A DNA stretch of 64,000 nucleotides from Trebonia sp963785645 (GTDB lineage: Bacteria > Actinomycetota > Actinomycetes > Streptosporangiales > Streptosporangiaceae): positions 62,001-126,000 of the forward strand of contig CAWAWG010000008.1 of NCBI GenBank assembly GCA_963785645.1. Reading direction: 5' to 3'. The translations under genes were made by a program, and so were the position numbers. The notes under the pieces were generated by a model. It made no database searches. It was given only the letters and a program-made list of their open reading frames with translations, and was not told the origin of the DNA. Shown one piece after another: positions 9,747 to 20,400 of the stretch (position 1 is its first letter; the number at the start of each line of letters is the position of its first letter).

Positions 9747-10026
9747 CGTGTTCCTCCACTGGACCAGATTGCCGACGCCCAGGCCTGACAAGGGCGTTCC
9801 CTAGGTCAGATTGCCCGGAGATTATTTCGTCATCATGTCCAGCGGGAAGAGAGTTGCCCGCCTACGACCACTTCGTTGCGAAATCGCGATCAGAACGATC
9901 AAGAACCGTCGGTTTGCCCTCCGTTTAGCCGGGCTCCTTGGCGGGTTCCGCACCGGGGCGGATATTCAAGCCGGCCGCCGGGATGACCGGTTGCCTGCGG
10001 GTCAAACTCGGCGCACTGTTGTCTAG

Positions 10027-10585
10027 ATGGAGATCGATTGGGCGCAGCTCCGCGCCGCCGCGGCGGACGTGGCCGGGCGCGCGTACGCCCCTTACTCGCG
10101 GCTGCGCGTCGGCGCCGCCGGACTGACCAGCGACGGGCGGGTCGTCACCGGCTGCAACGTGGAGAACGCGTCCGTTCGGCCTCACCCTGTGCGCCGAGTG
10201 CGGCCTGGTGTCCGCACTGCACGCGACCCCGCCGACGTCGGAGGGCGCCATCGTGCCCGAGGCTGGGCCGCAGACCCCGGCGGCGCCGGCGCTGGTCGCG
10301 GTCGCGGTCGTCGCCGGGGACGGCGACCCGTTGCTGCCCTGCGGCCGGTGCCGTCAGCTGCTCCTTGAGGCCGGCGGCCCGGCGCTGCTGGTCGACACCG
10401 CCGCGGGGCCGCTGCCGCTCGCCGAACTGCTTCCCGCCGCCTTCGGCGGCGCGGACCTCTCCCGCCGGGACGACCCGGGAACGGGACACCGACCAGGGAA
10501 CTGGCCTCTGACCCGCTGTAAGCCTGGCAACCGGCGAGCGACGCGAAATGCCGGATGTCGTATCACTGATACGGGTAAAGCGTGA
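10027..10585 (+). CDS. cdd: cytidine deaminase, frameshifted
   Basis: Converts cytidine and deoxycytidine to uridine and deoxyuridine. The ATG at 10027 gives MEIDWAQLRAAAADVAGRAY then APYSRLRVGAA and the substrate motif TGCNVENAS. A slip near 10172 leads to the zinc ligand region TLCAECGLVSALHA, and later PCGRCRQLLLEAGG supplies the other two zinc cysteines. The frame stays open to 10585, overlapping deoA by 38 bases and giving a protein about 50 residues longer than usual (near 130), so another indel after 10450 is likely. The 280 bases upstream hold the promoters for cdd and the divergent lipoprotein; I see no clear operator there. Confidence 0.88.
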
Positions 10586-11827
10586 CAATACGCGGCCGTT
10601 GACGGAGCAGGAGATCGGCTGGATGTTCGGCGCCTACGCCGATGGCGGTGTGGCCGACGAGCAGATGGCCGCGCTGCTGATGGCCATCTGCTTCAACGGG
10701 CTCGACGGCGGCGAGCTCCGGGCCTGGACGGCGGAGATGATCGCGTCGGGCGAGCGCCTGGACTCGCCGGCCTGACCCGGCCGACGGTGGACAAGCACTC
10801 CACCGGCGGCGTCGGCGACAAGGTGTCGCTCGTGCTCGCGCCGCTCGTGGCGAGCTGCGGCGCGGCGGTGCCGCAGCTTTCCGGGCGCGGTCTCGGGCAC
10901 ACCGGCGGGACCCTGGACAAGCTGGAGTCGATCCCCGGCTGGCGCGCCGCCTCAGCAACGCGGAGCTGATCACCGCGCTGAGCACGGTCGGCGCGGTGAT
11001 CGCGGCCGCCGGCAGCGGCCTGGCGCCGGCCGACCGGAGGCTGTACGCGCTGCGCGACGTGACGGGAACGGTCGAGTCGATCCCGCTGATCGCCAGCTCG
11101 ATCATGTCCAAGAAGATCGCGGAGGGCACCAGGGCGCTGGTCCTCGACGTCAAGACCGGGACCGGCGCTTTCATGCGGGACCGGGAGCAGGCGCTGAGCC
11201 TCGCCCGCACCATGGTCACCCTCGGCGAGGAGAACGGCGTCCGTACCAGGGCCCTCGTCACCCGGATGGACACCCCGCTCGGCCGCGCCGTCGGCAACGC
11301 CCTCGAGGTCGAGGAGGCCGTCGCCGCGCTGCGCGGCGACGGCCCGCAAGACCTGATGGAGGTGACCTTCGCGCTTGCCGGGCACATGCTCGAGCTGGCC
11401 GGGATCGACGCGGACCCGCGGCAGGCGATAGCCAGCGGCCGGGCCCTTGACACCTTCAAGCAGATGATCAGGGTCCAGGGCGGTGACCCGGAAGCCCCGC
11501 TGCCCCGGGCCGAGCACCGGCGGGAAGCGCTCCAGGCACCCGCCGACGGCTGGGTCACCCGGCTCGACGCACTGGCCGTCGGCGTCGCGGCGTGGCGGCT
11601 CGGCGCGGGCCGCGCGCGCAAGGAGGACGGCGTCAGTCACACCGCCGGCGTCCGCGTGCCGGGCGAAGCCGGGCGACTACGTCCGGCTGGGCGACGCCGT
11701 GGTCGAACTCCACGCCGACGACCCCGCCCGCTTCGCCCCGGCGATCGAAGCGCTGGAGGGCGCGCTGACGATCGCCGGCGAGCCGCCGACCACGCCACCG
11801 CTCATCGTCGGCCAGGTCGGCCTATAG
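10548..11827 (+). CDS. deoA: thymidine phosphorylase, three frameshifts
   Basis: Phosphorolyses (deoxy)thymidine/deoxyuridine to base plus deoxyribose-1-phosphate. Starts MPDVVSLIRVKRDNTRPLTE at 10548. Slips near 10771, 10945 and 11665 separate segments that together give the family pattern: KHSTGGVGDKVSLVLAPLVA (phosphate loop), SGRGLGHTGGTLDKLESIPG, SIMSKKIAEGTRALVLDVKT and the C-terminal PGDYVRLGDAVVELHADDPA. Reconstructed length of about 426 residues matches the family. Overlap with cdd suggests one salvage operon fed by the divergent transporter. Because each segment is well conserved, I favour sequence errors over a true pseudogene. Confidence 0.88.
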
Positions 11828-11952
11828 CTCACCGTGCTCGGTGCGTTGAGATAAGTGCTTCCAGCGTCGCCATGCAGGCAGAGTCCAGCAGGCCGCGAGC
11901 GTGCATGTCAGCCACCCAGGTTCCGCTTTCCAAGCTGGATCACCAAGTGAAC

Positions 11953-11986
11953 AGAAATTTGTACAAGTTTCTGCTATGATAATTGA
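11953..11986 (+). promoter_or_regulatory. palindromic operator and leaderless promoter of the antitoxin gene
   Basis: AGAAATTTGTACAAGTTTCT (11953-11972) is a 20-bp palindrome with one mismatched pair. A -10 box TATGAT (11975-11980) sits six bases before the ATG at 11987, so transcription should start at or beside the A of the start codon and the mRNA would be leaderless. The palindrome occupies the -35 region, the expected place for autorepression by the antitoxin/toxin complex (inference). Confidence 0.65.
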
Positions 11987-12346
11987 ATGAGCAACTCGTC
12001 GATGCGCCCCATCGCCCTCCCAGTGCATCCGCTGTCTGAGGTGCGTGAGCGGTTGTCGGGAATTCTTGCCCGTTTCCGCAGGGACGGGGGCGGTGCGGAG
12101 CCAGTGGTATTCGGCTCACACCGCAAGCCCGAGGCGATCATCCTTCCCTACCAGGAGTTTGAGGCGCTTACCCGGCAGCGGGAGCGGATGCTGAATGTGC
12201 TGGATGTTACGCGGTCGGTTCAGGTTGAGCTGCCCGGCCCCTTCAGCGCGGAGCACGAGCGCCTGATTTCGGCGTATGTGGGTGGCGAGATCGACGCGGA
12301 CGAGGCATACAGGAGGATGCTGGCGGTTTACCAGCAGGAACACTGA
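11987..12346 (+). CDS. Phd/YefM-like antitoxin of a Fic toxin pair
   Basis: A 119-residue protein. The N-terminal half (LPVHPLSEVRERLSGILARF, EPVVFGSHRKPEAIILPYQE, FEALTRQRERML) has the Phd/YefM pattern of a DNA-binding beta-alpha-beta dimerisation domain. The C-terminal helix (LISAYVGGEIDADEAYRRML) could block the toxin. There is no Shine-Dalgarno; the promoter indicates a leaderless transcript. Its TGA shares one base with the toxin ATG (TGATG), a classical toxin-antitoxin overlap. Local composition is less GC-rich than the flanking metabolic genes, in keeping with a mobile cassette. Confidence 0.8.
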   Translation: MSNSSMRPIALPVHPLSEVRERLSGILARFRRDGGGAEPVVFGSHRKPEAIILPYQEFEALTRQRERMLNVLDVTRSVQVELPGPFSAEHERLISAYVGGEIDADEAYRRMLAVYQQEH

Positions 12347-12908
12347 TGGCTGATCCGTACTGTGACCCGGAGTCAGGAGTATTGGTCAACAGATTTGGCC
12401 TCGTGACACAGGCGGAGCTTGAACGCGTCGAGCGTGACCTGACCAGCTTCGCGCTCCTTCGATTGCGCGACCGCTCCCTTCCCGGCGATTACGACCTGAC
12501 TCACTTGCAAGGCTTTCACCGGGCTATCTTCGGTGACATCTACCCCTGGGCGGGACAGATCAGGAAAGTCGCCATCTCGAAGGGCAATCTATTCTGCCTG
12601 CCCCAGTTCATCGAACCAGCGCGGCAGCGATCTTCGGGTCGCTGCACGGCGAGCGCAACCTGCGCGGACTCGTCCGTAGCACTTTCCTTGACCGCCTCGC
12701 TCACTCCTCGGCGAGGTAAACGCACTGCACCCATTCCGGGAAGGCAACGGCCGCGCACAGCGGGCCTTCTTCGATCAACTCGCTCGTGACGCCGGGTACA
12801 GCCTTGACTGGCGTCGCCTTGACGCCCAGCGCAACATCGATGCGTCCATCGCCGCCATGAACGGCAACGAAGCGCCACTGCGCACCCTGCTCGACGAACT
12901 CGTCTTAG
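12346..12908 (+). CDS. Fic/Doc family toxin, two or more frameshifts
   Basis: Begins MADPYCDPESGVLVNRFGLV; then YDLTHLQGFHRAIFGDIYPW and AGQIRKVAISKGNLFCLPQF, the N-terminal part of a Fic domain. Slips near 12618 and 12706 restore GSLHGERNLRGLVRSTFLDR and the active-site motif HPFREGNGRAQR. The His would act as general base for AMP transfer (or phosphorylation, if Doc-like) to target proteins. Reconstructed length is about 190 residues. No stop occurs in the final frame until 13001; a further one-base slip would give TAG at 12906-12908, which I use as the end. It converges on and overlaps the reductase gene. Confidence 0.78.
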
Positions 12909-13416
12909 CTTGCTCGAGGGAGTTGGTGATGAGGGGATGGCTGGGGCGGACCATTTGGCTACCGCGGATGTCCAGGTCGGCTAGCTCGGGTTCGGTGACG
13001 TAAAGGCCGCGGGACGGGACCGTGGCGCCCAGTTCGACCAGGACGGGGCGCAGGTGGACCTCGACGGCGAGGAGGTGGCCGGGCCAGCCGCCGGTCATCA
13101 CCGGGACCGCGGTGACGCCGGACAGGCCGTTGCTGCCGTAGCGGTCGAGGAATGCCTTGAGCAGGCCGGTGTAGGCCGCCTTGTAGGTCGGTGAGGCGAA
13201 GACCGCGATGTCCGCGGCGGCGACCTGGGCGGTCAGCGCGGTCAGCTCCTCGTCCGACCAGTCGAACAGGCGCGGGGCGTAGCCCGCCAGGTCAACGACG
13301 GGATGCGTCTGCGCATCCGGGATTTCCTTCGCCAGGGCATCGGCGACCGCGAGCGCGACCGAGTGGGTTCTGGAGGCCGGTTTGGGGTTGCCGGTGACAA
13401 CAGCGATCTTCGTCAT
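12775..13416 (-). CDS. NADPH-dependent FMN reductase, abnormal C-terminus
   Basis: MTKIAVVTGNPKPASRTHSV opens with the flavodoxin-like FMN phosphate loop; FASPTYKAAYTGLLKAFLDR and AVPVMTGGWPGHLLAVEVHL complete the fold, through LGATVPSRGLYVTEPELADL at about residue 150. It reduces FMN with NAD(P)H and may supply SsuE- or MsuE-like oxygenases. The last 60 residues (SLEQAKTSSSSRVRSGAS onward) are the antisense of the Fic gene and look unreal. A one-base slip would instead stop at a TAA near 12912. Either the 3' end was rewritten when the toxin cassette arrived or this is one more indel. Confidence 0.8.
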   Translation of the reverse strand: MTKIAVVTGNPKPASRTHSVALAVADALAKEIPDAQTHPVVDLAGYAPRLFDWSDEELTALTAQVAAADIAVFASPTYKAAYTGLLKAFLDRYGSNGLSGVTAVPVMTGGWPGHLLAVEVHLRPVLVELGATVPSRGLYVTEPELADLDIRGSQMVRPSHPLITNSLEQAKTSSSSRVRSGASLPFMAAMDASMLRWASRRRQSRLYPASRAS

Positions 13417-13593
13417 GGGGCAGTGACCTTGCTTCCTTGCTGGCTGCTTACTTCCTTGCGGCCGGGCTTTTACCCTATAAGTCTACTTTTTCGATGGGTT
13501 TAATGTACATCACTCGGGAGCGCGGCAGGCTATGGGGGGATGCGGGGTGTTCGTCTCGATGAAAACCAGAAGGTCCGGCGTATCGTCGCCAGC

Positions 13594-14815
13594 ATGAGGG
13601 TGCGCGAGATGCGCAAGGTCGTCAAGCTGCGCACGGTGACTCTCGACGCCACGCAGCGGCGGCTTGGCGCCTGCTATGACGTGGCGGACCTGCGACGAGC
13701 GGCCAAACGGCGCATGCCCCCGGCCGGTGTTCGACTACGTGGACGGTGCCGCGGACGAGGAGATCGCGGCCGCGGCGAACACGGCGGCGTTCCGCTCGTG
13801 GCGGTTCCTGCCCCGGGTGCTCGCGGGTGTGGGGTCGGCGGACACCGCCGCACCGCTGTTCGGGTCGACGCTGCCGGTGCCGATGCTGCTCGCCCCCGCC
13901 GGGTACACCCGGATGCTCACCGGACGGGGAGATCGGCGCGGCCAGGTCGGCGTCGCGGCACGGGGTGCCTTACACCCTGTCCACGATGGCGACCACCGGG
14001 ATCGAGGAACTGCGGGCCGGGGTGGCCGGTGCCGGCTCGGGCGGCGGGGACCTGTGGTTTCAGTTGTACCTGACCAGGAACCGGGTGCAGGCGTTCGGCC
14101 TGGTCTCCCGGGCGGCCGAGGCCGGGTACTCGACGCTGGTGGTGACCGTCGACACGATCGTGGCGGGCAACCGGGTGCGGGACCAGCGCAACGGGCTGAC
14201 GATCCCGCCCGCGCTGACTCCGCTGACGGTGGCGTCGGTCGCGGTCAAGCCCGCGTACTGGTACCGGCTGCTGACCGGGCCCGCGATCGACTTCGCGAAC
14301 TTCACCGGCCTGGCGCCGACGACCGTCATGCAGACGGCGGACTTCTTCGACCCCGACCTGAACTGGTCGGAATTTCCGAGCTGCGCGGCCGGTGGCCGGG
14401 GAAGTTGCTGCTCAAGGGACCGCTGGGGCCCGCCGATGCGCTGCGGGCGCTCGAGCTTGGCGCGGACGGGGTACAGCTGTCCAATCACGGCGGGCGGCAG
14501 CTCGACCGCTGCGTCGCCCCGTTGATCTGATCGCGCCGGTGCGGGAGGCCGTGGGACCGTCGTTCGCTGTTCTGGTGGACTCCGGGGTACGGCACGGCGC
14601 GGACGTGGCCGTCGCCCTGGCGCTCGGCGCGGACGCGGCCGTGCTCGGCCGGGCCTACCTGTACGGGCTCATGGCGGGCGGGCGAGGCCGGCGTGGACCG
14701 GGCCCTCGACCTGCTGTCCAGGCAGTTCCGGTCCACGATGCAGTTCCTCGGGGCAACGTCGGTCGCCGAGTTGCGCAAGCACGGCCGGGATCTGATCACC
14801 CGCGCGGTTGGCTGA
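13594..14815 (+). CDS. FMN-dependent alpha-hydroxy-acid dehydrogenase/oxidase, many frameshifts
   Basis: Oxidises L-lactate or related 2-hydroxy acids to 2-oxo acids with FMN. Segments in shifting frames give the family motifs in order: PVFDYVDGAADEEIAAAANT, VPMLLAPAGYTRMLTG, VPYTLSTMATTGIEELRAG, LWFQLYLTRNRVQAFGL, VTVDTIVAGNRVRDQRNG, the active-site LSNHGGRQLD, VLVDSGVRHGADVAVALALG and LGRAYLYGLMAGG. About five slips (near 13720, 13930, 14370, 14515, 14690) are needed. Reconstructed length near 406 residues is normal. The start at 13594 (MRVREMRKVVKLR) is a choice; an in-frame ATG at 13540 is possible. Confidence 0.8.
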
Positions 14816-14913
14816 CAGCGGATGCTGCAAATGTGGGTTCGCCGCCTGCGCCTATGGGGATAAGTTCCAGCCGGGATGCGCCGGCTTTCCGCCGACACAG
14901 CTAGGAGTCCGCG

Positions 14914-16682
14914 ATGACGAGGCAGCAGACCAGCCTTGCGGCCCGGGCGTCCGCCTGGCGGGAGGCCGACCCGGATCCGGACACGCGGGCCGAACTTGAC
15001 CGGTTGCTCGGCCAGATGTCCGGTACCGGGGCCGCCGTGGCGCTGGCGGAACGTTTCGGGGGTTCGCTGGCCTTCGGCACGGCTGGCATCCGGGCCGAGA
15101 TGGGCGCCGGACCCGCGCGGATGAACAGGATGGTGGCCGGCCGAGTCGCGGCTGGCCTGGCCCGCTACATCGCGGCCGGCGACCCGGCTGCGGCCGGAGA
15201 CGGGATTGTGGTGGGCTACGACGGACGCGCCAAGTCCAAGGTGTTCGCCACCGACGCCGCCCGGATCCTGTCCCGGGCAGGCATCAGGGTGTGGATGCTG
15301 CCCGGGGCGCTGCCCACCCCGGTGCTTGCCTTCTCGGTGCGCCACCTGCGCGCCGCCTACGGGCTGATGGTTACGGCCAGCCACAACCCGCGCCAGGACA
15401 ACGGGATCAGGTTTACGTGCGCGACGGCGGGCAGCTGCTACCGCCCGCCGACGTGGAAATCGCCGCGGCCATCGACGCCGTGGACCCGGTGCGCCTGCCC
15501 GCGGGCTGGGCCGAGGGGCCGTTCGAGTTCACGCCGGCGGATGACGCCGTGACCGCCTACGTCACGGCCGTGGCGGCCAGCGGCCGACGGCCGCCCGGGA
15601 CGCCGGGGCTTAAGGTCGTGCATACCGCGCTGCACGGCGTCGGGGATGCGACGCTGCGGGCGGTGCTTGCCGCGGCGGGCTGGCCGGCGCCGGTGCCGGT
15701 CGCCGCCCAGCAGCATCCGGATCCGGCCTTCCCGACCGCGCCCTACCCCAACCCGGAAGCGCCTGGCGTGCTCGACCTGGCCCGGGCGACCGCCGAGCGA
15801 GAGAGCGCCGACCTGGTGCTCGCCAATGACCCGGACGCCGACCGGCTGGCCGTTTTGGTGCCAGGTCCGGGCGGCTGGCGGGCGCTCACCGGGGACGAGC
15901 TGGGCGCGCTGCTCGGCGACGCGGTGCTGGCCCGCCTGGCGACCGAACGGGCGGGCACGCGGGCCGGGACGCGGGCGGCGGCCGCCGGTCGTCGCCACCA
16001 CGGTGGTTTCCGGCTCGCTGCTGCGCCGCCTGGCCGAGGCGGCCGGCGTGCGGTGCGTCACCACGCTGACCGGGTTCAAGTGGATCGCGCGGGCGGGCGG
16101 CGACGACGGCACCCTGGTCTACGGGTACGAGCAGGCCCTCGGCTACGCCGTGCGGCCGGACCTGGTGGCCGGACAAGGACGGGATCAGTGCGGCGCTGCT
16201 CGCCCTGCAACTCGCCGCCGGCAAGCCAGCGAGGGCCGGACCCTAGCCGACCGGCTCGACGACCTGGCGCTGGCCCACGGCCTGCACGTCACCCGCGAGC
16301 GGGCGCTGCGGGCGGACGGCGCGGCGGGCCTTGCCCGGCTCGCCGACGCGGTCGAGCGGGTTAGGAAGGATCCGCCGCGGCTGCTGGCCGGGCAGCCGGT
16401 CACCGTGACCGACCTGCGCGAAGACACCCGGGGGCGTAGTGGACCTGGCCGGCGGCCGCGCCGAGCGGTCCCCCGGCCAGCCGATCCGGCCCGCCGACGT
16501 GCTGATCTGGCACGCCGGCGCCGACGCCCGGGTGATGATCCGGCCGAGCGGCACCGAACCCGGTGCTCAAGATCTATGCCGAGGTCGCCAGGGCCGTGCG
16601 TACGCGGGAAGAACTCGCCGATGCGCGGGCGATCGCCGCCGGGGACGCGGCAAGCTGCTGGCGGCCGCACGACCGTGCTTGA
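14914..16682 (+). CDS. phosphoglucomutase/phosphopentomutase-like alpha-D-phosphohexomutase, frameshifted
   Basis: Starts at an ATG behind TAGGAG. Domain 1 has FGTAGIRAEMGAGPARMN and the phosphoserine loop GLMVTASHNPRQDNG; a slip near 15412 leads to the rest, including the metal loop LANDPDADRLAVLVPG. Slips near 15980 and 16170 lead to TTLTGFKWIARAGGDDG, VYGYEQALGY and the C-terminal phosphate-binding IRPSGTEP (another slip near 16562). About 590 residues reconstructed. Family members isomerise hexose-1/6 or pentose-1/5 phosphates; beside cdd, deoA and deoC it most likely converts (deoxy)ribose-1-phosphate to the 5-phosphate, a role inferred from context. Confidence 0.82.
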
Positions 16683-16785
16683 GTCGAATATGGGGACCTA
16701 AATCGGAGTTCGACTTCCGGTTGAGTCAAACAACCGGGGCTGAGTTCAGCATCCAGGCTTGAGGCGAACATCAGGGAGACCAGTC

Positions 16786-17463
16786 ATGACGGAGAACGCC
16801 AGCATTACCCGGGCCGCGCTTGCCCGCATGATCGACCACACGCTGCTCGCGCCCGAGGCCACCGACGACGACGTGACCCGGCTCGCGCGGCAGGCCGGCC
16901 GGCTGGGCGTGGTCGCGATCTGCGTTTCGCCGTCCCGGCTGCCCCTGGTACCCGGGGTGCTCGCGCCGGGGATCGGCGTGGCCGCGGTGACCGGCTTCCC
17001 GTCGGGGGCGCACCCGGTGGCGGTTAAGGCCGCCGAGGCCGCCGCCGCCGTTGCGGCCGGGGCCAGCGAGATCGACATGGTCATCGACCTCGGCGCCGCG
17101 CTGGAGGACCGCTGGGCGCAGGTGACGGCCGAGGTGGCGGCCGTACGGGCCGCCATCGGGCCCTTGGTGCTGCTGAAGGTCATCATCGAGTCCGCAGCCA
17201 TCGGCCCCGGCCGGATCGCCGCCGCCTGCCAGGCGGCCGAGGCCGGCGGCGCCGACTTCGTCAAGACCTCCACCGGGTTCCACAAGGCCGGCGGCGCCAC
17301 CGTCGAGGCGGTGGCGGCGATGGCCGCCGCGGTCGGCGGCCGGCTCGGGGTGAAGGCCTCCGGTGGAATCCGGACGGCCGACGACGCGCTGCGGATGATC
17401 GCGGCCGGCGCCACCCGGATCGGCGCCTCAGCGACCGCGGCCATCCTCGACGGCCTGCCGGAG
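16786..17463 (+). CDS. deoC: deoxyribose-phosphate aldolase, no clean stop codon
   Basis: Cleaves 2-deoxyribose-5-phosphate into acetaldehyde and glyceraldehyde-3-phosphate. ATG at 16786 behind GGGAG. Motifs: MIDHTLLAPEATDDDVTRLA, VAAVTGFPSGAHPVAVKAAE, GASEIDMVIDLGAALEDRW, VLLKVIIESAAIG (Schiff-base lysine region), ADFVKTSTGFHKAGGATVEA and VKASGGIRTADDALRMIAAG. The domain is complete by GASATAAILDGLPE near 17463. No stop follows: the frame stays open to 18441, antisense to the convergent protease, so a missing base near 17465 is likely and I end the gene at the domain end. Confidence 0.9.
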
Positions 17464-20400
17464 TTACGGGCGGGGCGGGAGGGGCGGGCGGCGCTTGTCC
17501 GGGCCGGTGGACGGGTCCGGGAGCGGCGGCCTCGGGTTCTCCTCGAGGAGCGCGAGGGCGCGGTCGACGGCCACCTCCAGCTGGGGGTCGTGCCCGACGG
17601 CCCAGTCGTCCGGAGTGATGAGGACCTCCGTGTCCGGGTCGACGCCGTAGTTCTCCACGGACCAGCCGAACTCGTTGAACCAGGACGCGTAGCGCGGGAT
17701 CGTGATCCTGGTGCCGTCGACGAGACCGTGCCCGGAGCCGTCGATGCCGACCACGCCGCCCCAGGTGCGGGTGCCGATCACCGGGCCGAGGGCAAGCGTC
17801 TTGATCGCGGCGGTCACGATGTCGCCGTCGGAGCCGGCGAACTCGTCCGTGATCGCCACGAGGGGACCGCGCCGCGCCTCCTGCGGATAGCTGTAGGGGC
17901 GCAGGTGGCGCGGGATCTTCCAGCCGATGATCTCGCGGGCGAGCTTCTCGATGATCAGCTGCGAGGTGTGCCCGCCCCGGTTGCCGCGCACGTCGACGAT
18001 CAGGGCGTCGCGGCCCATCTCGGCGCGCAGGTCGCGGTGCAGGTGCGCCCACCCCTCCCCCATCATGTCCGGCACGTGCAGGTAGCCGACCCGGCCGTCG
18101 GAGCGGGTGCGGACGAACTGGCGGCGCCCCGCCACCCAGTCCTGGTAGCGGAGCCGGCGGTCGTCGGACAGCGGGACGATCACCACGCGGCGCGTCTCGG
18201 GGTACTGGAGGGCGGGGGCCGCGGCCGCTTCGCCGGCGGCTGCTTCTTCTGCGTCGGGGCGAGGCTTCCGTGTCACCGGTCCGCGGTAGCCGGGCCTGAC
18301 TCCGGGCGGTTTCCGGCTCGGCCGGGGCCTCCGCGTCCTCGGCGGCGGAGTCCGGCGATTCCTCGGCCGGGTCCGCTTCCGATTCGGCGGCATCTGATTC
18401 AACGGGGGGGCGCGGGACCAGCGACGGGTCGGCGGGCTTGATCGTCAGTTCGACCGGCTTGCCGTGGGTGCCCGCGAGGGCCGGCCACGGGCCGTAGACC
18501 GGGTCGAGGGGGCGGCCGTCGACCGCGAGGATTTCGTCGCCCTCCCGGACGGCCACGCCCGGGGCGGCGAACGGCGAGCGGGCCCGGGGATCGGACGACT
18601 CGCCCGGCAGCACCCGCTCCACGACCCAGCGCCCGTCCGGACCGCGGACCACGTCGGCGCCGAGCAGTGCGGCGGGCTGGCCGCGGAGCGCGGACCGGGC
18701 GGAAAAGGTGTTCGACGCGATCACGTAGGCGTGCGACGTGCCAAGCTCGCCGGCGACCTCCCAGAGCAGGTCGCCGAACTCCGCCGAGGTCCGGACCCGG
18801 TCGAGCAGGAAACGGTACTCGTCGAGCACGCCGTCCCAGTCCACGCCGGACATCGTCGGCGTCCAGAAGTCGCGGCGCAGCAGCCGTCCGAACTCCGCGT
18901 ACGCGTGCCGCCAGAGCGCCGCCGGGTCGGCCTGGAACCGCGCGCGGGTCAGGTCCACGTTGATCACGTCGTCGGACGATCCGTTGTCCGCCTTGCGGTC
19001 GGCCGGGACGACCCGCACGTCACCGTGGTCCCCGATCACCAGCCGGGCGCCATCGCCGCTGACCGCGTACCAGCTCACCTCGCCCGCAAGGACGCTCGCA
19101 TCGCGCTTGCGAAGGTCGAAACGCTCGAGCGCGGGCCTGCGGTGCGCGTCCTCCGGGTCCGCGATGCCCTCGCCGAGCACGCCGGACAGGGGGTAGCGCA
19201 GCCAGAGCAGGCCGCCCTTGGCCGCGGCGAGGCTGTAGTACCGCGCCTCGTCCACCGGGACCGCGACCACGCGGGAGGAGATGCCGTCGGTGTCGACAGT
19301 CAGCCGGACTCGTTCTGATGAATCCTTCGAGTTCTCCCCCGCGCCGACCGGGCGGCCGCCGGGGAGCGGGCCGAACGGCGACAGCGTGTGAGCGGCGAGC
19401 GGGACCAGGTACGGGCGGGCACCGAACGGGAACGACAGGTCGAAGGAGTGCGCGTCGTAAATCGGGTCAAAGGTGCGGCGGGACAGGAATGCCAGGTACA
19501 GCCCGTCGACGGTGAATACCGGATCGCTGTCGACGAAACGCCCGTCCGTCACGTCGGCCGTGAAGCCGTCCTCGACCCGGGCGAGCCGGATCCGGGCGAG
19601 GGGCCGCGGCCCGGGCTGGGCCCAGGCGAGCCACGCCGAGTCGGGCGACCAGGAGACATCCTCGATGTCGCCGTCATCGTTCGCCGCCAGCTCGGTGACC
19701 TGCCCGGACTCGACATCGACGAGCAGGAGCCGGCCGTCGTGCGACGCGGCGGCGAGCTTCTCGCCATCCGGCGATGCCACTAGCTGCGTCACGTTGCCAA
19801 GGTCAGCCGAGGTGATCGTCGTGACGGTGGCGGCTGACTCCGGCTCGATTTCCGCGATCTGGATGGCATCTCCCGCCGCCCGCGTCCGTGACCCAGGCGA
19901 CCTTGCCGGTCGCGGCGAGGGTGCGGGGCAGCCGGGCGCGGGCGTTCGGGTTCACCGACAGCGCGCGAGCCGGACCGTCGGCGTGCGTCAGCCAGTGCAC
20001 CGTGCCGCGCACCTCGACCACGCTGGCCTGGCCGGTCTCGTCGCAGTCGAGCTCGCCGAGATGGTCGGCGGCGGTGACCACCCGCGGCACCCGGGCGGCG
20101 GGCGGCGCGGTGAGCTGGATGTCCAGTTTGCGGGGCCTTGCGTCGGCGGCCAGGCTGTCGAGACGCCAGATGTCCCCCGCCGCGTGGTACACGACGCTGG
20201 CCCCGTCGGTCGCCGGGTTGCGGGCGTAGAAGCCGTCGTGGTCGGTGTGCCGGCGCAGGTCGCCGCCGTCAAGGGCGGTCGAATAGAGATTTCCCGTGCC
20301 CTCGTGGTCGGACAGGAAGACGAGGCGGTCACCGATGACCATGGGCGCGGCGAGCTGGCCGCCCAGGTTGGACAGGACCCGGGTGAACAGCGGGTCGTCC

